Notes: generated from the sequence alone by a model not told the origin. DNA of 64,000 nt from Bryoerythrophyllum caledonicum (GCA_963971425.1 OZ020518.1:6551989-6615988), one strand, 5' to 3'; counted from the first letter of the stretch, positions 23,836 to 34,789 are shown. Made by a program: numbers and translations.

Positions 23836-24625
23836 TTCGATTCGATCATTCATGTTACCAAGGCCCATTTCTACAGGTGCCAACCACAGGGACGGCCTGA
23901 CATGCCCAAGTACTGGTACAGGAACTCACTCTGGCAAAGGTTCCAAGCACGTTGCGTTGTCGATGACGAATGCATGTACGTAGCCCCGTACCTCATCAGA
24001 CATTCGGCGCTTTGTTGTTTCATTGCACCCCAAGATCTCATCATTCATGGTAGCATCTTCGTTTGCGTCCCATACTCGGAAATTTGTTGCTCTATGGCGT
24101 TTCATGTACTCTGTACAGAATCCAAGTGTTTCGTCGAGATGGTACCCTTCTGCTATGCTCCCTTCGGGATGTGTGTACGTCCTTACGTAATCTTTGAGCG
24201 TCTTCATGTATCTCTCGATTGGATACATCCATCTACAGTGGACCGGTCCACATATGAAGAGTTGTTCCACAAGATGTACAGGAAGATGCGCCATCACGTT
24301 TAAGAACGTCGGTGGGAATTCCTTCTCCAACACGCATGTTGCCATTACCACATCGTGCATGAGACTATCGCGGGAGTCTTCTCGTACCTCCTTCTCGCAT
24401 ATGCGCTGGAAAACCCTGCACATTTTGATGATCGCAACCCGCACCTCTTCGCCAAAGACGTTGCGAATGGCCACCGCAAGTATCTGCAACCCCCCATACA
24501 ATCATCATGTGCAAGTAAGAAACTACTGATCCTCTGACATTGAGTTATGCGTGCCTGTAAGAACGGATTGCCAGTTCCATCTACCTCAAAAGAGGTGTAC
24601 AAAAACATCAACCGTGTCTGCATGG

Positions 24626-24662
24626 ACATAAGGATGTCCTTCTGGACATCCTTCTAGACATG
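24626..24662. repeat. GATGTCC/GGACATCC cluster in TNPD intron 2
   Basis: Four spaced words inside the intron 24484-24784, of the form AGGATGTCC...GGACATCC...AGACATG. Confidence 0.7.
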
Positions 24663-25228
24663 CGGACGTTTGAAATGATGTCTCAAAGTGATGCGGGTTC
24701 CTACTATATTCAGTTCTTTTTAGCACCTCAACTCTTCTATGTACTTTAGTTTTTTCAGAACTCATTTCCAATTCAACTTCGTACCTGTTGCATAAGGACA
24801 TGGTAGTCGTGCGTCTTCATATATTGTAGTTTCCCGTCCTGCAACCGCTTGTGAATTGCCCCCACGTACTTTGTTGGAGTTCGCATACTTGAAACTATAT
24901 GAACGAACTGTTGTTTCTCCTCTAGCTTCAGAATGTATGGGGCCTGCGGCATGTAGTACTCATGACCTCGACAACGTGGGGACTGCAACCAAATCTCCTC
25001 ACGTATGTTCAAGTCCTGCAGATCTTGGCGACTTCCAGGGCTGTCGTTCATTCCAAACAACGTCTTCAGAATGTTCTCGCATAGATTTTTTTCACAGTGC
25101 ATGACATCCAAGATGTGTCGAACCTTCAGATGCTGTTTCATAATAACCATTCATGTGATTAGATCCATATTCCTCGTGCTCAATATGCCGTGATTGAACG
25201 GTTCACTATCGTCCACGTCTAGCTGTTG

Positions 25229-25285
25229 TAATTGATGTCTACGAAGACGTCTACGAAGACATCTGTCAAGTCTCAGAAGACATCC
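25229..25285. repeat. 12-base GATGTCTACGAA array in TNPD intron 1
   Basis: GATGTCTACGAA, GACGTCTACGAA and GACATCTGTCAA are consecutive 12-base units, followed by AGACATCC, inside the intron 25133-25364. Confidence 0.75.
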
Positions 25286-27150
25286 GTGTGGAGTACCGTG
25301 ACGATTATATGCCTGTAAAGTGCGAACGACAGCTGTTACAACAGAAGATGAACGACTTGTTTACCTGCCAGTACGGTAGCTCGAAGAATGCACTGAGACG
25401 CTTGACTCCCGTGCTGTGAACAGGGTCACCGGGAGCCCCTTCCCGCCCACCAAGATCCAAGTATGATTGCCGCCATGCAGCGTACCGGATAACGTCTAAC
25501 CCTGAGACGGTTGGTGGCGCCGTTCGAGTCTCACGGTGGCCATTGAACCTAGTGTACCTCCGATATGGATGCTGACGACCGAGATATCGACGTATTCCCC
25601 CATACACTATCTTCGAGCCTCTTGCCGTACGGTCAGGGCGCAGATCCCCAGTCTTCGCCATACGAGCATCCGTTTGTGGGCCACAGCAAGGACAACCTTT
25701 ATACCCCTTACATGATAGACCAGAGATCAGGCCGTACGCCGGGAAATCCGAAATAGTCCACATGAGCAACCCGCGTAGGTTGAAGCGTCGAGACCCCACG
25801 GGTTGGCTGAAATCCTGTACTGGTACACCTCGCCAAAGTTGCTGTAGCTCGTTCAACAATGGGCGCAGGTATACATCAATGTTTGTCGCCGTGGGCGACC
25901 GCTTCCCCGAAATCAATATGCACAATGATATGAAGAACTTCTTCGTAACAAACCACGGCTCCAAGTTATAAATCAATACCAGCACTGGCCACGTCGACCA
26001 GTTTGTGTTGCTCAACTTGAAGGGATTTACACCGTCAAGTGCTAAAGCAAGTCGCATGTTTCGGTCCTCACATCCGAAGATGTCAAACGCAGCGTCCGTG
26101 TTGATGTGCTTCCACGCGGGACTGTCAACTACAGATCGCATAACTCCATCGTCACTAACATGTTTTTTGTAACCGGTCAACATGCTTGCAATCTCTGGCG
26201 ATCTCCACATTCGTTGAAGCCGCGGAATGAGAGGGAAGTGTCTTATCACCTTTGCTGGGATGGAAGTTGTGCCCTCCAACCATCTAGACTTCGAACACTG
26301 TGGGCATGTCACCAACTCTGCATGATCATTCTCATACAATACACAGCCATCTGGACAAGCATGGATGTTGTTGTAGTCCAACCCCAATCTCCGAATTGTC
26401 TTTGCGGCGGCATAATGAGTGTTGGGCAGCTTGTTGTCCTTCGGTTAGTAAATCCTGTGCCAAGTACCTGAACAATTCGGTTCTGAAAGTGTTGCTGACC
26501 CCAAACACAACACACATGTTCATCAGAACGATTGTAGCAGAGACAACGCTGGTTTTTGCTCCTGGATACACTGGTGTCGTGGCTTCCGCATACAAGTTCT
26601 GCAGTTCATCAACTGTGTCGCTATCGAACTCATCATTGTCTACCACATTGGGTTCGCCTCCTGCATCCCTGTGTAGTGCATCACCACCATCCAAAGCATC
26701 CATAACCTGGCGCTGGACGTCGTGAAACTCATCGAGTAGTATGGCGTCTGCGTTGACATCATCCCTTCTAGGGACATCGTGAACAACATCGTCGGGGACA
26801 TCATCAGCGTCAGCTGTGCCACCATCATGTACAACGTCGTCATCGTATGCAACATCCTCCACCCATATACCCTCCGGTGGATACCCATGAGGCGGGTCAC
26901 CCCCGATGATGGACTTAGTCAAAAATGGGTCTCTGCCAATGGCTGCGAGGTGCTCTCGGATGACGGCGATTCTCTGGCGTTGACCCCCATGGCAGGTTTG
27001 GCAAGGGCAGTAAAATGATGATATGTTTTGCGTCGTTGCCACTCGTAGCTCTGTCTGGAGGATAAGGTCCGCAAGCGGGATGTGACGCATTGTCCGCCCA
27101 TCAGCATCAATTCGAATCGTTGCGCCATGGCGGCACCGCTGTGTACTCAT

Positions 27151-28545
27151 TGCCGCAACTTCGCTGCGAAGTATAGAAAAATATATTATACCATGTTAGA
27201 AATCATACTGATCGTAAGGAACACGGAAGAAATGACTTGTACACGACTGCGCATTGTTCAAATTTGGCATCATTTACTGCAGAATGTGTACGAGGATGTC
27301 CATTTAAACGCAGAGACGTCTATGATAGCATCCGTAATGATGTCTCCTAAGACATCGTACGTGGTTGGTATATCTACGTCAGAGACCACAACGTATTATC
27401 CCTGTTCTCTACAGCCATGCACATCATTATAGATGGATGATTATAGGTGTTCTGCCATAGGTGATGGTAGTATACATCCACTGCATTGATCGTACGTGTA
27501 CATGCGCATGCATACATTGCTGATAATAAAAAATAACCATCTTAAGAGTACTTAGTGCAATACAGAAAAGACAATCTTCACATAACCATACATAGAACGT
27601 GAACATGCAATTGTAAGACTGTGTCTTGATCATTAAAGATGTCTATGAGAACATCCATGATGACATCACAGTAGACGTCCTCAAAGAACGAACCTTGAAC
27701 AGATTTCATTGTCCTTCAGCACTTACACATGGAGAATGGAAATGACGGCGTCTAGAAGTATATGCACAAATTCACATCATGAATATCGAATATGTGGATC
27801 GAAACTTTCTTACACGATAGTATGAAGTAAATGAAGTATTGTACTCAAAATGCAGACGTTAATATAGCAATCGAATACATTGGGATTGTACCTTGGAAGT
27901 AAGTCTTCTACAAAATACGAATTGCGCAAAGTAACGTCCTCATATAGAATTATTATCCACTTGTACACTATAGGCATGAACAAAATTTTATACACAGATA
28001 ATGTGATTTTAATTTCCAATTTACTTCACTGTACAGTGCATTTCATAACATCAATGTGCATGGAGTGCGAAAAAACATCGCAAGCTTCTAGTCTCTTCAA
28101 TTTTCCTTATGTTCAAATAGTAATTCTTCATACAATGAAAGAAAATACATTCCTATTGATTTCCAAACTCCAAACTTGGTTGTTCTATGTCAGCTGAAAG
28201 AATGTTCTGAATACTTCCCATGATGCTTAACTTCTGCCAACGTAAAGTATGAAATAACTTCTTCACCTGCAGATGTCTCCTGGGATGTCTACGTAGATGT
28301 CTAACGAGATGTCTAAGTAGATGTCTAACGAGATGTCTAGACGTCAAAATGACAGTAGGAATAAATTATAAGCAACCCTAATCCACGTGTCCAACCTACC
28401 TAATCCACGTGTCCAACCTACTTAGCATCGGCTGCGCATACTGTCAAACAGCTACGGCAATTGTGATAAGCTACGACTCCTACTTTTCATGCAACCAAGG
28501 TCCTCAATATTCCTACCTTAGTGCATACCATAGCATTCTGAAAAC
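27151..28545. promoter_or_regulatory. Divergent intergenic region between the two CACTA genes
   Basis: No coding frame of note. It holds GATGTCT clusters at ~27295-27355 and ~27636-27680 and a strict array at 28273-28345 (listed separately). Both genes are transcribed away from it, so it should contain both promoters. No clear TATA box chosen. Confidence 0.5.
28273..28345 (+). repeat. Six-unit 12-base GATGTCT array
   Basis: Six consecutive units GATGTCT plus five variable bases (CCTGG, ACGTA, AACGA, AAGTA, AACGA, AGACG), strictly 12-base period. It lies upstream of the plus-strand CACTA gene. Confidence 0.85.
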
Positions 28546-28848
28546 ATGGAGGGAACTAGAGGATTTCATGTGCGTTATAGACATGGTGGATGTGGAGACA
28601 CCGTACCAGAGAAGTTGCGAGCGTCCGTGGTTACAAACGCAGCTCTCGACGTCTTCAATAACTTTGTCGATACCCTTGCAAGAGTCACACCGCCTACAAC
28701 AACAATGAAAGAGCAATGTCAAAATCCCGGAACAGAAGTGCGGCGGAGCGCGCGATTCAAGGAAGCCATGGAAGCAAATCGGCGACCGCAATTACCTCCT
28801 CCTACACCAATCTCCGTACGAAGTATTGCGAAAACGATGGATCAGAAG
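28546..28848 (+). CDS. Possible 5' exon of the plus-strand CACTA gene
   Basis: An open 101-codon frame from ATG (MEGTRGFHV) to ATGGATCAGAAG followed by GTATGT, a good donor. I could not find an acceptor that joins it in frame to the exon at 29736, so it may be a separate small gene or use an exon I missed in 28849-29735. No motif recognised. Confidence 0.4.
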
Positions 28849-29643
28849 GTATGTAGCAACTGGAACCCTAAGCTCCACCTCAAATTTCGTCACTTCCTCC
28901 ACATGCGATGTGGACCTCCACTTTGCTCTTGGGATTGAGGTCGCACGAGCAGATTGATGCCTGCAAAAGGGGAGGAAGTTGGAATCGGGGCATGGAGACA
29001 AGATTTTCAACAGCGCTGCGCCGATCAACCAGCGCTGGAGAGGGTTTCTGAAATCGCACGGCCATAGGGCCTGCACGGTGATAGGGCGAGGGGCACGGTG
29101 ATAAGTCCGGAGGTCGGTGATGGGTGACCGCGGACCGAGCCTTTAAGGCTGCCGCCTTTCCTGCATCGTCTCGCACCTCTGCACTGTGTAGACGTCTCCT
29201 GCGAGGTCACCTCCCCTCCTCCGAGCGCTCTACCGCTCCGCTTCTGCAGCTTGATCCTCGCTGATGAGCCCGCTCTCTCCCTTCTTGAAGATGTGAAGCT
29301 CCGATCCCCGTCGAACGTTTTTGTTTCTGGTTTTGGAATTGTCTGCTTCCGTCAATTTGTGGTTCTTCTCCTTACCTCCACATCTGTTCTGCAATTGATT
29401 TTCAGCTTCTTCATTCGTGATTTCGTGGCTGTGAAATTTGGTGAGGGAAAAGTTCGGTTTCGTACGGTTGGTGTGCTGCAGGACGTCTGTTTGTCCATTT
29501 CATGACTCCCGAACAACAGTCGTAGCAGTAGTACGACGAGGTGGTGTATGTGCTTGTGCTCATGTTCATGATCTTCTGAATGATGTGGTTTGATCCGCAT
29601 TGTGAATACCGTGATTGTGCTGCATGTTTACTTCGAAGTATGA

Positions 29644-29690
29644 GACGTTGTCCGCGAAGATGTCTGACTGGATGTCTAGTAAAATGTCTA
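29644..29690 (+). repeat. Four-unit 12-base GATGTCT array
   Basis: GTTGTCCGCGAA, GATGTCTGACTG, GATGTCTAGTAA and AATGTCTAATTT in strict 12-base succession, just upstream of the ATG at 29736. Confidence 0.75.
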
Positions 29691-30420
29691 ATTTTGTGCT
29701 TCTGTTCACTAAAAGTGTGTTTTCATGTCTGTGGCATGGCTGCGAAGTACGAGGCGTTTGTTGAGTGGCCAGCCAGGCGCGTCATGATGACGAGGAAGGG
29801 CCAGAAGAAGCGGCCGCCATCGCCACGCAGAGAAGACAGCCACACTAGAGAGTTGTGGACGAAGAATCGCGAAGACGTGCAGGCAGGACCCAGCAACAAG
29901 CAGAAACGGTCCGTGGCAACTGAGGCACAAACCCGGACAAAGCGGATGAAAGACCTTGAACTGCAACAAGATTTCCGGTGAGTGCACCAAAAGATTGAAA
30001 ACATGTGATTACTTTGTGGTTTTATGTTGTATTGTTTTATCAGCCAAGGTTTCTTGTTGTACAGTCGGGGGTTTGAAGACCGAGAATATGAGGAGGAGGC
30101 AAACGACACAGAGGATGAGGAAATCGAGGACGATGACATCGCTGAAGAGGCAACACCCGAGGAGACCCCTCTGCAGCGTGGATCAGCACGGCAGTTGAAG
30201 AGGGAAGCGGTGAAGAAAGTCTTGACCGTGGACGAGAAGGGCTTCCCTTATGGGAACTTGAAGAAAGCATACGAGGAAGATTTGCGCTTGATCTCAAAGG
30301 AGTTAGATCCAAACTACAACTTCAAAGAGCAGACTCAGGCGATGAGGGAGAGATTCTTCAATCGCTTGGCAGGAGGTAAGAGAATTGTGCTTCTGTTGGA
30401 GGGGATGACGGTTTTCTGTC

Positions 30421-30491
30421 TAAGAAGATGTCTATTAGGATGTCTTCAGGGCTGTCCGGCAGGATGTCTACGAAGATGTCTGCAGGGATGT
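30421..30491 (+). repeat. Six-unit 12-base GATGTCT array in an intron
   Basis: GATGTCTATTAG, GATGTCTTCAGG, GCTGTCCGGCAG, GATGTCTACGAA, GATGTCTGCAGG, GATGTCTCAC: strict 12-base period within the intron 30376-30522. Read in frame it would encode repeats of (R/G)-Cys-Leu. Confidence 0.85.
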
Positions 30492-31357
30492 CTCACAGCG
30501 TCGATTGAAATATGTTTTGTAGGGTGGGACGTGAGGGGGGACGGCGTTGACGACGAAGTGGACTCACCATGGATCGCTACGAAGGTAAACAAGGCGTTAA
30601 CAAACCGACGCTATGCACTGAACCAGCTGATCGATAGAGGACATCGGAAACCACCAGAGGTGACAGATCAGCAATGGAACAAGCTCGTGAAGAGAAGGAG
30701 CACCTCAGAGGCCAAGGTGCAGTCTGAGAGAATGGCATATGTCTCGAAGGGGAAGGGCAGCAAGCGACCAAGGCCCGCAGCGCTCAGGGAGGCGGCGGTA
30801 GTGAAGCTGGTAAGCATCTTCGAAGTTGTTGGGGACATCCTGAGACGTCTGTGCAAATGTTATCTTTGTTGTCTTTGTTAAAATCTGTGCCTCCAATTCT
30901 GTGAATACTTTACTGTAGTGTTGCCGGCTTCACCGCTCACCGTACGAATCAGAGATTAACGAGGAGATGGAGGCGTAGTACAATGAAATGCAGGAGGATA
31001 GGGACATCGATGACGACGATGACGATGTGCAGGAAGTCGAAAACAAGCTGCAAGAGCTCGAGCAAAAAATGGAGGCATCAAACAAGCGTTTGGAGGGGAG
31101 GATTTATGCCTCCAGCACGCGCTTGGAGGCCAAGATTGATGACTCTCATTAGCGCTTAGAAATGATGATCCGCCAGCTTTTGGACTCCCAGACTTCCTCG
31201 ACCCCGCAACCTCACATGGAGCTGCCAGTACCTACAACACCCGTGTTATTGCACGTTACTTTGGAATACTTCTCCTTCTTATCTTCAAAATTATATCCAC
31301 ACAAATTCTACAGTTTCTACACTTACAGAATCTCCTTAAATGATCAGTTTATGATAA

Positions 31358-31425
31358 GATGTCTACGAAGATGTCCACAAAGATGTCTTAAGGGATGTCT
31401 AAGAGGATGTCGAAAAACATGTCGA
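31358..31425 (+). repeat. Five-unit 12-base GATGTCT array in an intron
   Basis: GATGTCTACGAA, GATGTCCACAAA, GATGTCTTAAGG, GATGTCTAAGAG, GATGTCGAAAAA, then CATGTCG, inside the intron ~31255-31459. Confidence 0.85.
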
Positions 31426-31817
31426 ATGGGCTAACCTGCAGCGCGTTTCGTTATTGCAGGTTACTCCTACACCAACAACCACTATGGACAAGACGCGGCC
31501 AGCATCTCCAAACCATGGCACATCGGGCGTGTCTGAGCGCATGATTGGGCAGGATGCCAACATGGGAGCTGCGACGGACAAGAAAGAAGGCACGTCCATG
31601 GAGGTTGCAGAAGGAGGGGGATCAGAAGAAGGAGACACTGTGGTAGGCACGAGTACGGTGGCTGAACTTGTAGAGGAGGTTGAGGAGGCCATTACACCGG
31701 TGCTTGCAGCAGAGACGGTAGAAACGGAGGAGATTGCAAAGGTAAACTTAGATTAGACATGCAGTGACCATGTTTGGGACTGTGCACGTCACCATGTTCG
31801 GAATGCCTTTTGCAGCG

Positions 31818-31888
31818 ACATCTGGTGGACGCACAGACGTCTTTGGAGACATCCTTGCGTCAGTAGAGACATCCAGCAGACATCTTTG
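31818..31888. repeat. GACATC/GACGTC cluster in an intron
   Basis: GCGACATCTGG, CAGACGTC, GAGACATCC, GAGACATCC and CAGACATC in the intron 31742-32039, mostly 12-14 bases apart. Confidence 0.65.
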
Positions 31889-32498
31889 CAAACACTGTTA
31901 TGTTTTAAGCATGTGTCTGAATGTCATGGTGGAAAGCCAGTGCACATAGTTTTCAGTGTTTTATGGTAGCTACATGTTCATGTCACACATTTTGCTTGTT
32001 TGTGCATAATATTTCATGTTTGAAATATGTTAGAATCAGGAGGCAGTCAAAAAACAAGATGAGTCCTTGGGATATTTTGTAAGGTGCAATGCGAAGGCAG
32101 GTACCGAAACAAAGGCTCCGGTGAAGATGCCCAAGCCTGCAGGATTGTCAAAACCGGGAAAGTCTGTCACACCAAAGGCAACGGGACAATCTCAACCGAA
32201 GAAGGCACATGAAGAGAAGCAAGGAAGCCAGTCAAAACCTAAGAAGGTGGTTGATAAGGTACAGAAGAAATGACTATGATATTATGTTTGGACTTGGTTA
32301 CTTGCATGTATGCACATTTTTTTCTGAAATGGACCCGTATGGTGGTAAGGAAAGCATAGAAAACACATGAAGATAGAAGAAATAAGCCCTGCTTTGTAGT
32401 ACAGAATGAAATTGCATACGCAGAGTAAGTGAGCTGTTGTTTTTTCGCAATTCCAGAGAGGCAGCGAAACAAGATCAGAGGCCGCGAAGAGAAAATGA

Positions 32499-33275
32499 CG
32501 GCAGAGGCGTGCACGTAGGTGAGTGGAACATGACATCCAGAAGATGTCTTCATAGACATCCAGTAAAACATGTCGAAGATGTCTGCTTTGACGTTTGTGT
32601 GGACATCTTATGACATGATTCACCTTGTAATCTACTATGCTGACCGTTCGTATAGTACAAGAAGTAGGGTTATCAATTTCTTGATGTTAGGAAGTCAACC
32701 ATGTGTAGGTAGGTAGTGCAAGTAAATGAAATTAAATCAAAATTCTTCGCCTTTGGAAACCCTTTTTTAAGTGCATTCGTTGTTGGCTTATTGAACATGT
32801 GCAGCGGCGGTCATGCGCACGACCGTAGGGGGGTATCGACAGCAAGGGATGATAGTAGAGGGGCTTGAGGTTGTGGGTGCGTAGTATCTCGCAGTTGTTG
32901 ACTGGTGTATTACTGAACATGCTAGTTTTGTGCTATGTGAGCAAAGCACATGCTGATGTTATGTAAGACGTCTGTGGTTTACGGTTCTGATGTCTATATA
33001 AACATCTACAAATGTCATCCCAGATGTCCTTTAATATGCCCAAAAGACATTAATCGTCACATCGTCGCAAACATCACCAAAACAGAAAACGTTTACTTCG
33101 ATGTCCCACGAGATGTCACAACAGACATCCGTGTAAACATCACAAATATAACGGAGACATCAATCTTGACATCGTTCTAGGCACTGGAGACATCAAGCAA
33201 GACACGAAGATGTCTTACATGATGTCTAACAGAAACATCATTTGACCCTAAAACCCCCGAAAACTTTGCTGACGT
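32499..33275. repeat. Right arm of CACTA element, GATGTCT/GACATC-rich
   Basis: Non-coding. Dense words at ~32531-32610 and ~32990-33240, partly in 12-base register (GATGTCCCACGA, GATGTCACAACA, GACATCCGTGTA). Together with 33530-33660 this forms the right subterminal binding region by analogy with En/Spm. Confidence 0.7.
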
Positions 33276-33297
33276 GGCATGCAACATCATTTTCCCG

Positions 33298-33400
33298 GGT
33301 CCACGTCAGATTATCCCGGGTGCCACGTCGGATTTCCTGTGTGCCACGTCGGATTTTCCCGGGTCCACGTCAGATTTTGGCGCCGCCACATCAGATTCTA
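33298..33400 (+). repeat. Tandem CCACGTC(A/G)GATT repeats
   Basis: Four copies of CCACGTCRGATT at ~20-27 base spacing, most followed by or preceded by TCCCGGGT, plus a diverged fifth (CCACATCAGATT). It contains several ACGT cores (CACGTC), a bZIP-type word. It lies inside the right arm and has no obvious partner in the left arm. Confidence 0.7.
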
Positions 33401-33673
33401 CGGGACCACCGAAAAGTCCACATCATGATGAAATTCATTGCCATGTGGCACTGCCCGTCGACATGGCGCTGATGTGTCACCTACGTGGCACAAGTTTTAC
33501 CCTCCCAAAGTTACCTCAAGACACCCTGAAAATGAGGATGTCTTTAGATAATTTTGGATGTCCGATTAGACATCCTCGTGTCTAGGATGTCTTCCTGTCT
33601 AACAAGACATTTTTTTTTATGTCTCTGCGTCAGATTTAGACATCAGAAAAAACAGGGTTTTCTTATAGTGGCG

Positions 33674-34667
33674 GTTGCATCACCTTCTTTGTAGGTGAGT
33701 GCTCCTCCTCATGGTCCCGTTCGCCATCCAGCAGGGTCGTAGAAGCGAGAACCTTTTTACTCTTGATCTCTCTTGGAACCGACTTCTCTCCTTCTCCAGG
33801 TGCTGCCCCAAAGAATAAATCAGAGACGGGGTTGACCTTCTCTACCAAATCGGATGCTTCACCGTTGACGGCTTTGCTTCTCCGTTTCTTTGATGGAGGC
33901 GACCCAACAAAGTCAGCACCCCAGTCCTCTTCGTCGACGGTGGTATGTTCTTCTCCACATCCGACGTTTTCAATGTCGGATGTTGCCTTTTTCTTACCCT
34001 TCCTACTTCCACACTTCCCCATGCCCTCCACCATCTTCCCTTGCCCAGGAAGAAAGTGAGGATAAGGAAGTAAGAGGGCTTTGCTTCCATCCGGATACTT
34101 CGCTTGGTCACAGCCTTTCTCAAATTTGTGTTGGTTAAGCATGAGCTTGTTCGAGAATGTAGACTTCCCACAATGAATGTAGATGAAAAATCTGCGTCCT
34201 CCTGTGGGCTTCAGGTGACCTTTGCATTGAGTGGCGAACTCCAGCATAAGATCCTTCATCCGTTGCTCGCTGAGATATGTAACATTGTAGGCTCAATCAT
34301 AAATCTTGACTTGCACTGTCACAGGTTCGGCGGCCATCATTTCAGGCGTGTAGGGGCAAGTTTGGGGATAGCAATCTGCACAACCAGCGTGATCAAATGA
34401 GATATATTTGAACTTGTTCACCAATCCAGCCAAATTAGTGCAGCCTTTGCCCTCACAATACACAGGCTCGTAAAACCAGTGCTCCTCAGGAATGTCAACG
34501 TGGTCTCTGCACAATGTCAAGACATAAGCATAGTTAGATTCATAATAGAAATCCGAAGTAATCAACCACAACTTGTAGAGATAATTCTGAGAGTTTCGGA
34601 AATGGACAAGACATAAATGACCGTGAATTTTAGAGAGTTTCGGTGGATTAAGTTTGTGTAGAACCAA
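33674..34667 (-). pseudogene. 5' half of the MULE minus-strand (Ulp1-type) gene
   Basis: Open frames 34667-34293 and 34291-33674 are in the same phase, separated by one TGA (34293-34295). A likely 3' splice site lies at ~34514. The first block is Cys-rich (VYCEGKGC ... HAGCADCYPQTC). The second has FIYIHCGKSTFSNKLMLNQH ending in EKGC, a C2H2/C2HC-like finger in which the expected first Cys is Tyr, then an acidic/basic linker with KKRRSK, a possible nuclear signal. The frame runs into the CACTA element at 33673 and resumes in phase at 21786. Exons further upstream (to ~35.4 kb) are likely but not resolved. Confidence 0.65.
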
Positions 34668-34789
34668 GTCAGTGTTTCAGCAGGGGCTACCTAAACAGTG
34701 AATTACAAATAGCATGCCATGGAATAGAGAACCGTGAAGTCAGTGAAGACTAAGTGCGACGCGTACACCCTGAAGTTCGAGAGCAATGG

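Larger units (their letters stand above)
22762..27150 (-). pseudogene. CACTA transposase (TNPD/Transposase_21 type), one single-base frameshift
   Basis: Four exons: 27150-25365, 25132-24785, 24483-23930 and 23647-22762. Junctions are GT-AG and the lengths keep frame if one extra base near 26438 in exon 1 is discounted (1785, 348, then 554+886 bases), about 1190 residues in all. In order: an N-terminal Cys-rich block (FYCPCQTCHGG...VIREHL), acidic linker, transposase core (ACPDGCVLYENDHA, PLIPRLQRMW, DSPAWKHI, PFKLSNTNWSTWPV, LLMWTISDFPAYGLISG), VRHILDVMHCEKNLCENI, a DUF4218-like block (VHLVEQLFICGPVHCRWMYP) and a DUF4216-like block (KYGFSMANF, CQQVFFSDDP). By family knowledge it cuts the CACTA ends. 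The frameshift should truncate it. Three introns each hold GATGTCT clusters. Confidence 0.92.
29736..32498 (+). pseudogene. Second CACTA gene, Transposase_24 (Ptta/En-Spm) type, two in-frame stops
   Basis: Seven exons: 29736-29977, 30065-30375, 30523-30809, 30919 to ~31254, 31460-31741, 32040-32258 and 32457-32498, all GT-AG and phase-consistent, about 572 codons. Residues encoded in exons 2-3 fit Transposase_24 (GFPYGNLKKAYEEDL ... PEVTDQQWNKLVKRRST ... SKGKGSKRP). Exon 4 is a predicted coiled coil with RLE-containing repeats. The tail is Lys/Pro-rich and ends in a basic KRK. TAG at 30976-30978 and 31150-31152 interrupt exon 4. By position this is the analogue of En/Spm TNPA, which binds subterminal repeats; that role is inferred. 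Introns hold 12-base GATGTCT arrays. The 147-base intron 30376-30522 is open in frame. Confidence 0.8.
21790..33670. mobile_element. CACTA (En/Spm) transposon, 11.9 kb, inserted in the MULE Ulp1-type gene
   Basis: Begins CACTATAAGAAAACCC and ends in its exact complement. The 37-base ends (21790-21826 and 33634-33670) are identical. GCG flanks both sides (21787-21789 and 33671-33673), the 3-bp duplication expected of CACTA elements. Removing the element and one GCG joins the flanking minus-strand reading frames in phase. It encodes a TNPD-like transposase on the minus strand and a Transposase_24-like gene on the plus strand, transcribed divergently from 27.2-28.5 kb. Subterminal regions are dense in GATGTCT/AGACATC. 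Confidence 0.95.

Noticed and set aside
22851-27432. Plus-strand and alternate minus-strand ORFs over the CACTA transposase
   Set aside because: Shadows of the transposase exons; they lack conserved motifs and splice logic.
28273-28345. CRISPR-like array
   Set aside because: Units are only 12 bases with 5-base spacers, in a plant transposon; they match subterminal-type binding motifs.
30421-30491. Cys-Leu repeat as normal coding exon
   Set aside because: Good splice sites flank it, the same motif fills other introns in both strands, and it is not in frame in most of them; kept only as a retention possibility.
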